Of a DNA stretch of 64,000 bases, positions 35,653 through 43,357 are shown in pieces; position 1 is the stretch's first letter; every line of letters begins with the position of its first letter. Source of the stretch: Fibrobacter succinogenes. Lineage in GTDB: Bacteria > Fibrobacterota > Fibrobacteria > Fibrobacterales > Fibrobacteraceae. The stretch covers positions 149,796-213,795 of the forward strand of contig NZ_CACZDK010000001.1 of the NCBI RefSeq assembly GCF_902779965.1. The letters run 5' to 3'. A program made the position numbers and the translations under genes. The notes below the pieces were generated by a model that had not been told where the DNA came from, did not search any database, and saw only the letters and a list, made by a program, of their open reading frames with translations.

Positions 35653-36413
35653 TGAAGCGCATTGCCGTACTGATTTTTTGCTTAGTGGCGTATTCTGCAG
35701 CGGGTTTATTTGAAGTTTCGCCGCAAGACTGAAAATTCCTCCAGATTCTTCATCCGTATTTTGAACTTTCCGTTGGTGGAATGTATTCGGTAATGGATTA
35801 CAAGACCAAATCAAAGACAAACTATTATCATGACTTAGAACGTGATGAAATGGTTTATGACAAGGACCTTTATTACGATATCTATTCTTTTGAAGGGGGC
35901 GGTCCTCTGCTTGATTCTAAGATTGGTATCGGTTTTGCAAGACGGGTTGCCTTGTATTTGAGTTTTGGCTGTTTTTGGTCTGCTGGGGAACATCGTTATA
36001 AGATTTATTCGCGTGACAAAGAGGAATATTCCGAAGAAGATGCTAGATTCAGATTCTTTGGGGGATTGGGACTCAAATGGTATCCTGTTGTAAATGAACA
36101 AAATCCTCTTAATGGATTTTTCCTCGGAACGTCTTTTAAACTTGTTTCCCTTTTCGGAAACGAAAAATCAAGGGAAAAGTACGGAATGTACTATGTCGAG
36201 GGTGAATCTTTTATCGAGTTTGAAATAGGAAAGGTCTGGAATATTTCGGATTCCTATTCGTTAGGCTTTTCTGTAAAGGTTGCAGGTGGTTTCGGAGGTG
36301 AAACAGAAAAGGTTGATGGCTTCCGAGTCGATAAAAACAGGGAACAAAAGGATGATGATATTACGCTAAATAGCAAGCATATCGGAGCAGTTATTACGTT
36401 TGTCCGGAAATAA
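35652..36413 (+). pseudogene. Outer-membrane barrel-like gene with in-frame TGA
   Basis: An ATG at 35652, with a strong AGGAGG site and coupled to the preceding gene, opens a signal peptide (MKRIAVLIFCLVAYSAAG). The frame reads LFEVSPQD and then hits TGA at 35730-35732. The same frame continues without a break (KFLQILHPYFELSVGGMYSVMDYK) to 36413, 254 codons in all. The rest is rich in glycine-aromatic strands (IGIGFARRVALYLSFG, FRFFGGLGLKWYP) as in outer-membrane barrels. A TGG-to-TGA change is the simplest explanation. Re-initiation at the ATG at 35781 would give a protein without a signal peptide. Confidence 0.8.
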
Positions 36414-37589
36414 TTACTTTAACTTTTCTTTCAACGCAGAAATTTCTTCCGAAGTCATTCCCAGTTTTTGCAAATATTTTTCTGTAGCGTCCGCCCAATC
36501 GGCTTTGTCTGTATTGGGAACGTCAATCCCTTCGGCGTGGTAGACCGATTGCAAATTTTTTAGAACGACTGCTTTGTAAAAATCGATTTGATGTGCGTTT
36601 AAGGAGACTTGCATGTCATCAATGACCGTGAAGTAGTTGATGAATGTCTGGGCGTAGTCTGCTTGGATTTCTTCGGCAGTGGCGCCCATCAGTGCTTCTA
36701 GAACGGCGATTGTAAAGCCGGTACGGTCCATGCCGTAGGTGCAATGCACTAAATAGGGTGCTTCATGTTCAATCATGTAGCGGAAACCTGTTGCAAGCCC
36801 TACTTTGAATGGCATGGAATAGAATTGTACGGGCATCGACAAGAAGACGGCGTCTTGCGATGAGTAATAGGAACTATCAAAGTTCTGGTAAGATCTAGCG
36901 TAAATTTCGGTATCTGTTAAATTGATAAACGTGGCGATGCCGGCTTCTTTTGCAAGTGAATCCGCATAGTGGTTGCGACCGATAGAGTAGTCTATGGGAC
37001 TTGATGAACGGTATAGTTTGTTTGCGCCCATGCCTGTAGTGTGGACTTTTCGGAAGTTGGCGAAATCTTGAATTGAAAGTTCGGGGTAACTTTCTTTGTA
37101 TAAACTCATGTATTGAACATGCCGCATTATATCAATGCCGAAAAGATAGCCGCCTTTGTCTTTCATCTTCACGGTGACTTTTATGGGCGTCTTGACGTCG
37201 GATATTTTAAGGACTTCAGCGGCTTCGCCGTAATGGATGGCTAGCATTAGGCGCTCGGCACCGCTCACTGCAGAAAGCGAAAAACCTGCGATGGGGACGT
37301 CATTGGTTGATTCTACGACAGGCATTTCGAGGGTGTCGTAGCCGACGATTGCAACAGTTACGATATCGCCAATTTCGAATTCGGTTAAAAATGAATCCGC
37401 CGGATAGTCGAGGAAAAGGTCGGTGGATAAGAGCTGACCTGTGCTGTCTCCCCAAATAGAGGTGTGAAGTTCACCCTCCTGTTTAGTGGGGGTAGTGAAC
37501 GAAATTTCTTTTACGACAAAAGCCGGATTTGGCTCGCTACAGGCGATTAAAAACAGTGCGCAGAAAACGATTGCTGTAAAATGTCGCAC
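36414..37589 (-). CDS. Tyrosine phosphatase lipoprotein
   Basis: A protein of 391 residues with a lipoprotein signal (FCALFLIAC, Cys17). The N-terminal ~150 residues look like a beta-sandwich. The C-terminal half is a tyrosine phosphatase of the Y_phosphatase3 type: KLYRSSSPID, INLTDTE and the P-loop VHCTYGMDRTG with Cys283 and Arg289. It would remove phosphate from phosphotyrosine or phosphoinositide-like substrates outside the cytoplasm; the true target is unknown. Its stop abuts the convergent barrel gene. Confidence 0.9.
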   Translation of the reverse strand: MRHFTAIVFCALFLIACSEPNPAFVVKEISFTTPTKQEGELHTSIWGDSTGQLLSTDLFLDYPADSFLTEFEIGDIVTVAIVGYDTLEMPVVESTNDVPIAGFSLSAVSGAERLMLAIHYGEAAEVLKISDVKTPIKVTVKMKDKGGYLFGIDIMRHVQYMSLYKESYPELSIQDFANFRKVHTTGMGANKLYRSSSPIDYSIGRNHYADSLAKEAGIATFINLTDTEIYARSYQNFDSSYYSSQDAVFLSMPVQFYSMPFKVGLATGFRYMIEHEAPYLVHCTYGMDRTGFTIAVLEALMGATAEEIQADYAQTFINYFTVIDDMQVSLNAHQIDFYKAVVLKNLQSVYHAEGIDVPNTDKADWADATEKYLQKLGMTSEEISALKEKLK

Positions 37590-37616
37590 TACTCCCTCGC
37601 CTTTACATTCTAGATC

Positions 37617-38942
37617 CTAATCGTGGATGGTATTCTTCAGGCTTTCGATCAAGCGTGCAAAACTCGGATCGGTTTCCATCTCTTTCTTGACGCTCTTGAT
37701 GGCGTGAACGACGGTGGAGTGGTCCTTGCCGCCAAAACGGGAACCGATGCTCTGCAAGCTGATGGGGGAGAGCTCGCGCATGAGGAACATGGCGACTTGG
37801 CGAGCCTTCGAGATTTCCTTGGTGCCGCGTCCCGGTTCGATGAGCTTGGTCTCGGGAACTTCGTAGTGCTGCGATACGGCATGGAGCACGGCGTCAAGGC
37901 TTACGCGGCGACGGAGCGTCGGAGCAATTTCGGTGACGACCTTCTGTGCGATGTTCATGTCGATGTCGTGGCTCATGAGGCTCGACTGGAGTGTGAGCTT
38001 GATGATGGCGCTTTCGAGGCAGCGCACATTGCTTGCGATATTTTCGGCGAGGTAACGGATGACTTCGTCGCTGATTTCGAGGTGGCGTTCTTCGGCCTTT
38101 TTGTGGAGAATGGCTTCGCGCGTTTCGACGTCTGGCGGTTGGATGTCAACGGTTAAGCCCCAGGAGAAGCGGCTCACGAGGCGGTCGGAGAGGTTCTTCA
38201 CTTCGGCGGCGGGTGCATCGGAGGTGAGCACGATTTGCTTGCCTGCCTGATGGAGCGCGTTAAAAATCAAGAAAAATTCGTTTTGCGTTTCGTACTTGCC
38301 AGTCCAGTTCTGGATGTCATCGATCAAGAGAATGTCCACTTCGTTGCGGTAGAAGTCCGACATTTCAGTGATGCGCTTTTCTTGCAGGCACTTCATGTAC
38401 TGCTGCGAGAAGTCTTCGGACGTGAGGTATATCACACGCTTGGTCGGATCTTCTTCGAGAATGTAGTTCCCGATGGACTGGAGCAAGTGCGTTTTCCCAA
38501 GGCCTGACGAACCGTAAATAAATAGCGGGTTGTATTGCGTTCCGTCCGGATTCCTGGCTACAGCGAGAGCAGCGTTGAAGGCGAGTTGGGCTTTGTCACC
38601 AGGGACGAAATTTTCAAAACGGAAACTGCCCGAAAGCGGAACGCTCGGCTTGATAAATTCGCGGAAAGAATTTTCCGAAGCGCTTGCTTGCGGCTGGTAC
38701 ACGTCTTGCGGCTGGAATTCGAATTCTACCGGAGCTTCGTCGTGTGAAACATCTTTCCATGCGAGGCGGATGAGATCCTTGTAAGCGGCATAGACTTTGA
38801 CATCAAGTCCGGGGGGCACAGCGATAACGGCATGCCCTGGAGTCTGGCTTACGAGCTTGGTCTGTGCAAAATATGTCTTGAATACCGTATCCGACAGCAT
38901 TCCATGGAGGTAGTTCAAGCATCTTTCCCATTCAACCTGCAT
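37617..38942 (-). CDS. dnaA: Chromosomal replication initiator DnaA
   Basis: A protein of 441 residues with all DnaA parts: N-terminal domain I, a short linker (~80-105), the AAA+ core with Walker A YGSSGLGKTH (144-152) and Walker B ILLIDDIQ (204-211), and C-terminal domain IV with FGGKDHSTVVHAI for DnaA-box binding. It starts replication by opening the origin. The usual partners dnaN, recF, gyrB and rpmH are not next to it here; a phosphatase lipoprotein follows and a small membrane protein is divergent. A 12-base inverted repeat lies just upstream. Confidence 0.97.
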   Translation of the reverse strand: MQVEWERCLNYLHGMLSDTVFKTYFAQTKLVSQTPGHAVIAVPPGLDVKVYAAYKDLIRLAWKDVSHDEAPVEFEFQPQDVYQPQASASENSFREFIKPSVPLSGSFRFENFVPGDKAQLAFNAALAVARNPDGTQYNPLFIYGSSGLGKTHLLQSIGNYILEEDPTKRVIYLTSEDFSQQYMKCLQEKRITEMSDFYRNEVDILLIDDIQNWTGKYETQNEFFLIFNALHQAGKQIVLTSDAPAAEVKNLSDRLVSRFSWGLTVDIQPPDVETREAILHKKAEERHLEISDEVIRYLAENIASNVRCLESAIIKLTLQSSLMSHDIDMNIAQKVVTEIAPTLRRRVSLDAVLHAVSQHYEVPETKLIEPGRGTKEISKARQVAMFLMRELSPISLQSIGSRFGGKDHSTVVHAIKSVKKEMETDPSFARLIESLKNTIHD

Positions 38943-38970
38943 TATTCAATCCTCATCCGATTAGATTTAT

Positions 38971-39027
38971 CATCTATCAACAACTAGGCGTAATAATTTA
39001 GCTAATTCTTCGGGATGTTGATAGATG
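38971..39027. promoter_or_regulatory. Inverted repeat upstream of dnaA, DnaA-box-like
   Basis: CATCTATCAACA (38971-38982) and its exact reverse complement TGTTGATAGATG (39016-39027) are separated by 33 AT-rich bases. Each arm contains CTATCAACA, two mismatches from the DnaA box TTATCCACA. It could be an autoregulatory site or part of an origin. The region from 38943 to 39150 is AT-rich and otherwise has no gene. Confidence 0.5.
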
Positions 39028-39150
39028 CGTTCAGAAATAAACCTAAAATATTTCTTACTTAAATGTAAATGAAAATTAACACAAAACTTTAGGCTCTTAT
39101 GGCCGTGCTCGATGCCTTGAAAATTCGCAAAATTTCTATTTTTTGCTACG

Positions 39151-39726
39151 ATGGAATTGAATACACTTGTGGATTATTGTTTTTGGACCCCCGTTCTTCT
39201 TTGGGTGGGTCTCCATTTTTGGTTTAGGAATGTCTCGTATGTCGTTTTTATGAAAGAAAAACTGAATCGGGGCGAAAAATGGGCTTACGTTTACAATGGG
39301 TACGTTAAACACCCCGGCCGGGTGAGTTTTTTGCGTTTTTGCGATGTGGTTTTTACGCTTGTGGCTTCGGCGGCGACTGCGATTACAGTGGTGTGGTTCT
39401 TGCAAAAGTTTGGGCTTGGAAAGTACGCCTATTTTGGATTTTTGTCGATGCTTCTTTGTTTTGCGATTGCCTACTTGATGAAGCGTAGGACGGAATTTAA
39501 GCTCACGGATTTGTTCCAGTCGGCTTTTTATTTGGAATATCGCTGGGTAAATTACGAAATCCAGCGCAAAGGAATCACGATGTCGGAAGAAAATGTGAGA
39601 GACCGCGCGGGGTTGAGCTTTGCGCACAAGCTCCGCAATGCCGAAAATCATCGTGTTTTTTGGAGGTATGTCAAGGCGATGGCAAAGTCCAAGAAAGTTC
39701 CCCCGGAAATGTTTGAGGTTTATTAG
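39151..39726 (+). CDS. Small membrane protein of unknown function
   Basis: A protein of 191 residues with a hydrophobic segment at the start (FWTPVLLWVGLHFWF) and two in the middle (~65-85 and ~92-110), followed by a charged C-terminal ~80 residues. I do not recognise a family. The gene is divergent from dnaA. A TATTTT-like sequence lies shortly before the ATG, and no strong ribosome-binding site is visible. Confidence 0.7.
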   Translation: MELNTLVDYCFWTPVLLWVGLHFWFRNVSYVVFMKEKLNRGEKWAYVYNGYVKHPGRVSFLRFCDVVFTLVASAATAITVVWFLQKFGLGKYAYFGFLSMLLCFAIAYLMKRRTEFKLTDLFQSAFYLEYRWVNYEIQRKGITMSEENVRDRAGLSFAHKLRNAENHRVFWRYVKAMAKSKKVPPEMFEVY

Positions 39727-39868
39727 TTGGCAGAACTTAGAGCTTAGAATTTAGTAGGTAAACAGGAATGTTTTAAGTGGTTAGTATGCAGTGGTTAGTA
39801 AACAGGAATGTAAAAAGAACATTTTAATTGCAATCCTAACCACTAACCACCAACCACTAATCACTAGA
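39727..39868. repeat. Period-7 repeat tract
   Basis: The region has GAACTTAGAGCTTAGAATTTAG, AGTGGTTAGTATGCAGTGGTTAG, AAACAGGAATG (twice), then CCTAACCACTAACCACCAACCACTAATCAC just before the next gene. Units of seven bases appear on both strands. Confidence 0.75.
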
Positions 39869-39878
39869 AAGAGCATGT

Positions 39879-40967
39879 ATGATTGATAAATTGGATTCTT
39901 TAGATGTGGGCGAGAAGGTGCTCGAAGGCAAGGCGGCATGGAAGTATGCCGAAGATATCTTGCAGCTCGTTTCGCGCACGTTCGCGCTGAACATCCAGGT
40001 TTTGCGTGGCAAGTTGCACCGCAGTATTTTGCTTGCGTACCTCTATTTGCGCATTGCGGATACTGTTGAAGATGATCCGGATATGATGGCTCATGAAAAG
40101 GACCGTGTGCTTGCGCTGTTTGCCGATGTGTTCAAGACGGGCGAACTTGAAACGGAAAAGATTCGTACGTTTGTGGATGCCTTGCCTAAATCTTGGCATG
40201 GCTCTGAAGACCCGAATAAGGATCTTTGCGTTAAGTCCGAAATTGTGGTGCCGCTTTTGAAGTCGCTTCCCAGGAATTACCAGAAGCCGGTTTGCGATGT
40301 TGTGATTGAAATGTGCGGTGGCATGGCGAAGTTTGCGCTCCGCCAGGAGGCTGCTCTTTCGGCGGGTTGGTTCACGCTGGAATCGGTTGAAGAACTGGAT
40401 GAATACTGCTACTATGTGGCGGGAATTGTCGGGAAGCTATTGACTAAGCTTTTCTCTGCCGATACGTGCCTGATTAGCAAGGAACGCGAGGCGGAACTTT
40501 CGAAGCTCGACGTGAGCTTTGGACTTGCGCTGCAGGTGACAAATATCGTGAAAGATTGCGTCGAAGATTCTGGTCGCCGCGTCTGCTTTATTCCCGAAGA
40601 AATTTGCCGCCGTCATGGTTTTGATCATTCGAGCGACTTGTTCAAGGCGGGTGCTGATCCTCAAAAGTGCGGCGCGGTGCTTTCAGAACTTGTCGAAAAA
40701 GCTTGGCATCATTTGGACGATGCAATTGCGTACACGAAACTCATCCCGAACATCAAGATGCGAACGAGGCTCTTCTGCCTTTGGCCGCTTTTTATGGCGG
40801 CGGAAAACTTGCGCTTGATTGGTGATGGTGTGTCGGTTTTCTCTTCGGACAAGAAGGTGAAGATTACGCGCGATACCGTGAAGCGGATTGTCAAGGAAAC
40901 GTCAATGCACTTCTATTCGGACAAGTGGATTGATGAAGCTTACGCGAGGATTAAGAGGAACGTTTAG
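39879..40967 (+). CDS. Squalene synthase-like prenyltransferase, eukaryote-like pattern
   Basis: A protein of 362 residues of the squalene/phytoene synthase family. LRIADTVEDD (DxxED, 61-65) and LQVTNIVKDCVED (222-230) are the two aspartate-rich magnesium-binding motifs. SRTFALNIQVL, EYCYYVAGIVGKLLTKLF and FIPEEICRRHG follow the wording of eukaryotic squalene synthase more closely than bacterial HpnC/HpnD. It probably condenses two farnesyl diphosphates to squalene or a related C30 product. No C-terminal membrane anchor is seen and no cyclase gene is nearby. Phytoene synthase-type activity is the alternative. Confidence 0.85.
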   Translation: MIDKLDSLDVGEKVLEGKAAWKYAEDILQLVSRTFALNIQVLRGKLHRSILLAYLYLRIADTVEDDPDMMAHEKDRVLALFADVFKTGELETEKIRTFVDALPKSWHGSEDPNKDLCVKSEIVVPLLKSLPRNYQKPVCDVVIEMCGGMAKFALRQEAALSAGWFTLESVEELDEYCYYVAGIVGKLLTKLFSADTCLISKEREAELSKLDVSFGLALQVTNIVKDCVEDSGRRVCFIPEEICRRHGFDHSSDLFKAGADPQKCGAVLSELVEKAWHHLDDAIAYTKLIPNIKMRTRLFCLWPLFMAAENLRLIGDGVSVFSSDKKVKITRDTVKRIVKETSMHFYSDKWIDEAYARIKRNV

Positions 40968-40984
40968 ACGAAAGACGAGAGACT

Positions 40985-41140
40985 AGAGACGAAAGACGAG
41001 AGTGGTTCGACATAGTTCGACAGGTTCACTAACCGAGCTCACCAACCGATTGTCATCCTCGACCGTTAGGGAGGGGATCCAGTGATAAAAGGATCGATAT
41101 CGTCATTGCGAGACCCGCAGGGGCGAAGCAATCTATAAAA
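40985..41140. repeat. REP-like repeats
   Basis: GAGACTAGAGACGAAAGACGAGAG opens the region, followed by GTCATCCTCGACC...GGGATCCAG and TCGTCATTGCGAGACCC...GGGCGAAGCAATC, the same family as at 6640, 23990 and 63870. Non-coding. Confidence 0.65.
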
Positions 41141-41149
41141 AGGAATTTT

Positions 41150-41722
41150 ATGCAAGGTAATATGAAGTTTTATAACAAGTGGCCATTTCATGTGGCAGTG
41201 ATTGTTTTTAGCATTGTTTCTGACCAGCTGACGAAGCTGTGGGCGGTTTCGCGTTTTACGGACGAAGCCGGGAATTTTACGTACGAGAAAATTCCTGTGA
41301 TTGGTGAAGTTGTGCGTTTCCAGCTTGTGTACAACAAGGGTGCTGCGTTCAGTAGCCGTCCGCAAGACTTGTTGCCGTTCTTGCCGCCGTGGCTGTTCTT
41401 TTTGTTGATTTCGATTGTCGCCGCTTTTGCGCTCGCATGGTTCTACAAGTCCATCGACAAGCGCGATTACTTGAGCCGTTTGGGTGTGGTGATGATTCTC
41501 GGTGGTGCTGTTGGCAACTTCATTGACCGCATGCGCATGCAGCAGGTGGTGGATTTTATCGACTGCGATTTCCCTGATTTTATCATGACACGATTCCCGA
41601 CGTTTAACGTGGCGGATTCATTCGTGACCGTCGGCGTTGCGCTCGTGATTCTGTCGCCTCTAATCTTGCGCAAGTTGCATAAGCAAATTAAGGATGAAAA
41701 AGAGGCTGAACTTAAAACTTAA
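41150..41722 (+). CDS. lspA: Lipoprotein signal peptidase LspA
   Basis: A protein of 190 residues with four membrane helices. SDQLTKLWAV, FQLVYNKGAAFSS, GGAVGNFIDRMRMQQVVDFID (catalytic Asp135) and FNVADSFVTVG (catalytic Asp156) are the conserved LspA boxes. It cleaves the signal peptides of lipoproteins in the inner membrane, of which several are encoded in this window. An AAGGA site precedes the ATG at 41150. Confidence 0.97.
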   Translation: MQGNMKFYNKWPFHVAVIVFSIVSDQLTKLWAVSRFTDEAGNFTYEKIPVIGEVVRFQLVYNKGAAFSSRPQDLLPFLPPWLFFLLISIVAAFALAWFYKSIDKRDYLSRLGVVMILGGAVGNFIDRMRMQQVVDFIDCDFPDFIMTRFPTFNVADSFVTVGVALVILSPLILRKLHKQIKDEKEAELKT

Positions 41723-41734
41723 ATGTAAGGCTAT

Positions 41735-41928
41735 GAGCACGGACCTTGCGGTCCTTTGAGCTATGGGGTATGGGCTTATAACATCAAATTTTAGCCCCAG
41801 TGCTCAAGGTCAACAAGATTCTACCAACAGCAACAATGTTATTTTAACTTTTAACCCCATACCTCACAACCCCATACCTCAAAGCGGCGAAGCCGTCCTA
41901 ACCACTAACCACCAACCACTAACCACTG
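41735..41928. repeat. Period-7 repeat tract (CCCATA and CTAACCA units)
   Basis: GGACCTTGCGGTCC forms a small hairpin, then GGGGTATGGGCTTATAAC, AACCCCATACCTCACAACC and CCTAACCACTAACCACCAACC lead up to the RluD gene. Non-coding. Confidence 0.75.
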
Positions 41929-41932
41929 ATTC

Positions 41933-43213
41933 ATGAATTACATTGTAAACGAAGACAAAAATGGTGAACGTATCGACAAGTTCCTTGTTGGCGTTATGGA
42001 AAATGTCTCCCGCACGGATGTGCAGAAGCTGATTGAAGCGGGCGAAGTCAAGGTCGGCGGTGGCAAAGTCTCCAAGAACTTCCGCGTTGAAACGGGGATG
42101 GCGGTTGTCGTTGAAAAGATGATCGAAAAGGAATCTTCGACGCTTGAACCTGAAGATATTCCGCTGAACATCGTTTACGAAGACGACGATATCGTGGTCA
42201 TCAACAAACCGCGCAATTTGGTGGTGCATCCGGGTAATGGCGTGAGCAAGGGAACGCTTGCTGCAGCGCTTTTGTACCACTTTAAGGAAAATCTTTCATC
42301 TGTGAATGGTCCGCTCCGTCCGGGTATTGTCCACCGTTTGGATAAGGATACGCCGGGGCTTATGGTGGTCGCGAAAAACGATGCGGCCCATAGGCATTTG
42401 GCGCACCAGCTCGAAACGCGTACGCTTCACCGCACGTATAATGCACTTGTGTGGGGTTGCCCGCGTGACCTCGAAGGAACGATTGACGCTCCGATTGGAC
42501 GTAACCCAAAGAACCGCCTCAAGATGGCGGTGGTGAAGGGCGGTAAAGAAAGCCGTACGCATTACGTTGCCAAGCAGTTCTTTGCGATTGCAACGCTTTT
42601 GGAATTGCAGTTGGAATCTGGCCGTACGCATCAGATCCGCGTGCATAGCCGCTACACGGGCCATCCGGTCGTGGGTGATCCGCTTTATGATGGTCGCGAT
42701 GAAAGCTTGAACCGCGTGCCGCCTCTGATGAAGCCGGTGGCCGAAAAGGTTCTTGAAATTGCTCCGGCGCAGCTTTTGCAGGCCGTGAAAATTGAACTCA
42801 TCCATCCGCGCACGAACAAGAAGCTTACGTTCAAGGTGCCGATGGAAGAGCCGTTTGCAAATGTGCTCAAGCTCTTGAAAAAGGAATGCCCGGCATCGGC
42901 GCCAGTGTATGACGAAGAAGAAGGTTTCCGCGATTTCGATGCGCAGATTCGTTTTGAAGAAGACGATGATGAATTTGACTGCTATGACGAACCGCTGGAG
43001 ATTTCGCCGGATGAAGCTGCTCCTGTGAAGGAACGCAAGACTCGCGCCCAGCGCCTCGCTGAAAAGGCTCAGACTGCTGCAAAGCGTCGTGCCGTTGCTG
43101 CCGAACGCAAACTCATCAAGCAGATGAAGGCCGCTCGCCGCAAGGGAATCGCACCCGAAGATTTCGTGGAACCGGGATATGAACCCACAATTGACCCGGA
43201 ACTGTTGGGGTAG
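41933..43213 (+). CDS. RluD-type 23S rRNA pseudouridine synthase with C-terminal extension
   Basis: A protein of 426 residues. An S4 RNA-binding domain (~10-65, RIDKFLVGVMENVSRTDVQKLIEAGEVKV) precedes a pseudouridine synthase domain with the catalytic Asp137 in GIVHRLDKDTPGLMVVAK and LQLESGRTHQIRVH. This layout fits RluD/RluC, which modify helix 69 or related 23S positions. About 110 residues after the usual end are acidic and then Lys/Arg/Ala-rich (KTRAQRLAEKAQTAAKRRA), not part of the standard enzyme. Confidence 0.93.
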   Translation: MNYIVNEDKNGERIDKFLVGVMENVSRTDVQKLIEAGEVKVGGGKVSKNFRVETGMAVVVEKMIEKESSTLEPEDIPLNIVYEDDDIVVINKPRNLVVHPGNGVSKGTLAAALLYHFKENLSSVNGPLRPGIVHRLDKDTPGLMVVAKNDAAHRHLAHQLETRTLHRTYNALVWGCPRDLEGTIDAPIGRNPKNRLKMAVVKGGKESRTHYVAKQFFAIATLLELQLESGRTHQIRVHSRYTGHPVVGDPLYDGRDESLNRVPPLMKPVAEKVLEIAPAQLLQAVKIELIHPRTNKKLTFKVPMEEPFANVLKLLKKECPASAPVYDEEEGFRDFDAQIRFEEDDDEFDCYDEPLEISPDEAAPVKERKTRAQRLAEKAQTAAKRRAVAAERKLIKQMKAARRKGIAPEDFVEPGYEPTIDPELLG

Positions 43214-43352
43214 TGGTTAGTAAACAGTATTGCTATGAAGAATGTTTTATTTTGAGAGTCATCCTTCCTACCGTCTACTTCCTACTGTCTACTTGTTCCT
43301 AACCACCAACCACTAATCACTAACCACTAATGACTATTGACCAATAACTAAT
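43214..43352. repeat. Period-7 repeat tract
   Basis: The segment includes TACCGTCTACTTCCTACTG, CCTAACCACCAACCACTAATC and ACTAACCACTAATGACTATTG, ending about six bases before the next ATG. Confidence 0.75.
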
Positions 43353-43357
43353 AACCA

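Noticed and set aside
35730..35732. Selenocysteine or recoded TGA
   Set aside because: No SECIS-like hairpin was evident, barrels seldom need selenocysteine, and TGA is a normal stop elsewhere in the window (for example the gene ending at 35652).
38943..39150. Definite oriC
   Set aside because: Only two imperfect DnaA-box-like sites and AT-rich DNA are visible; without skew data this stays a candidate regulatory site.
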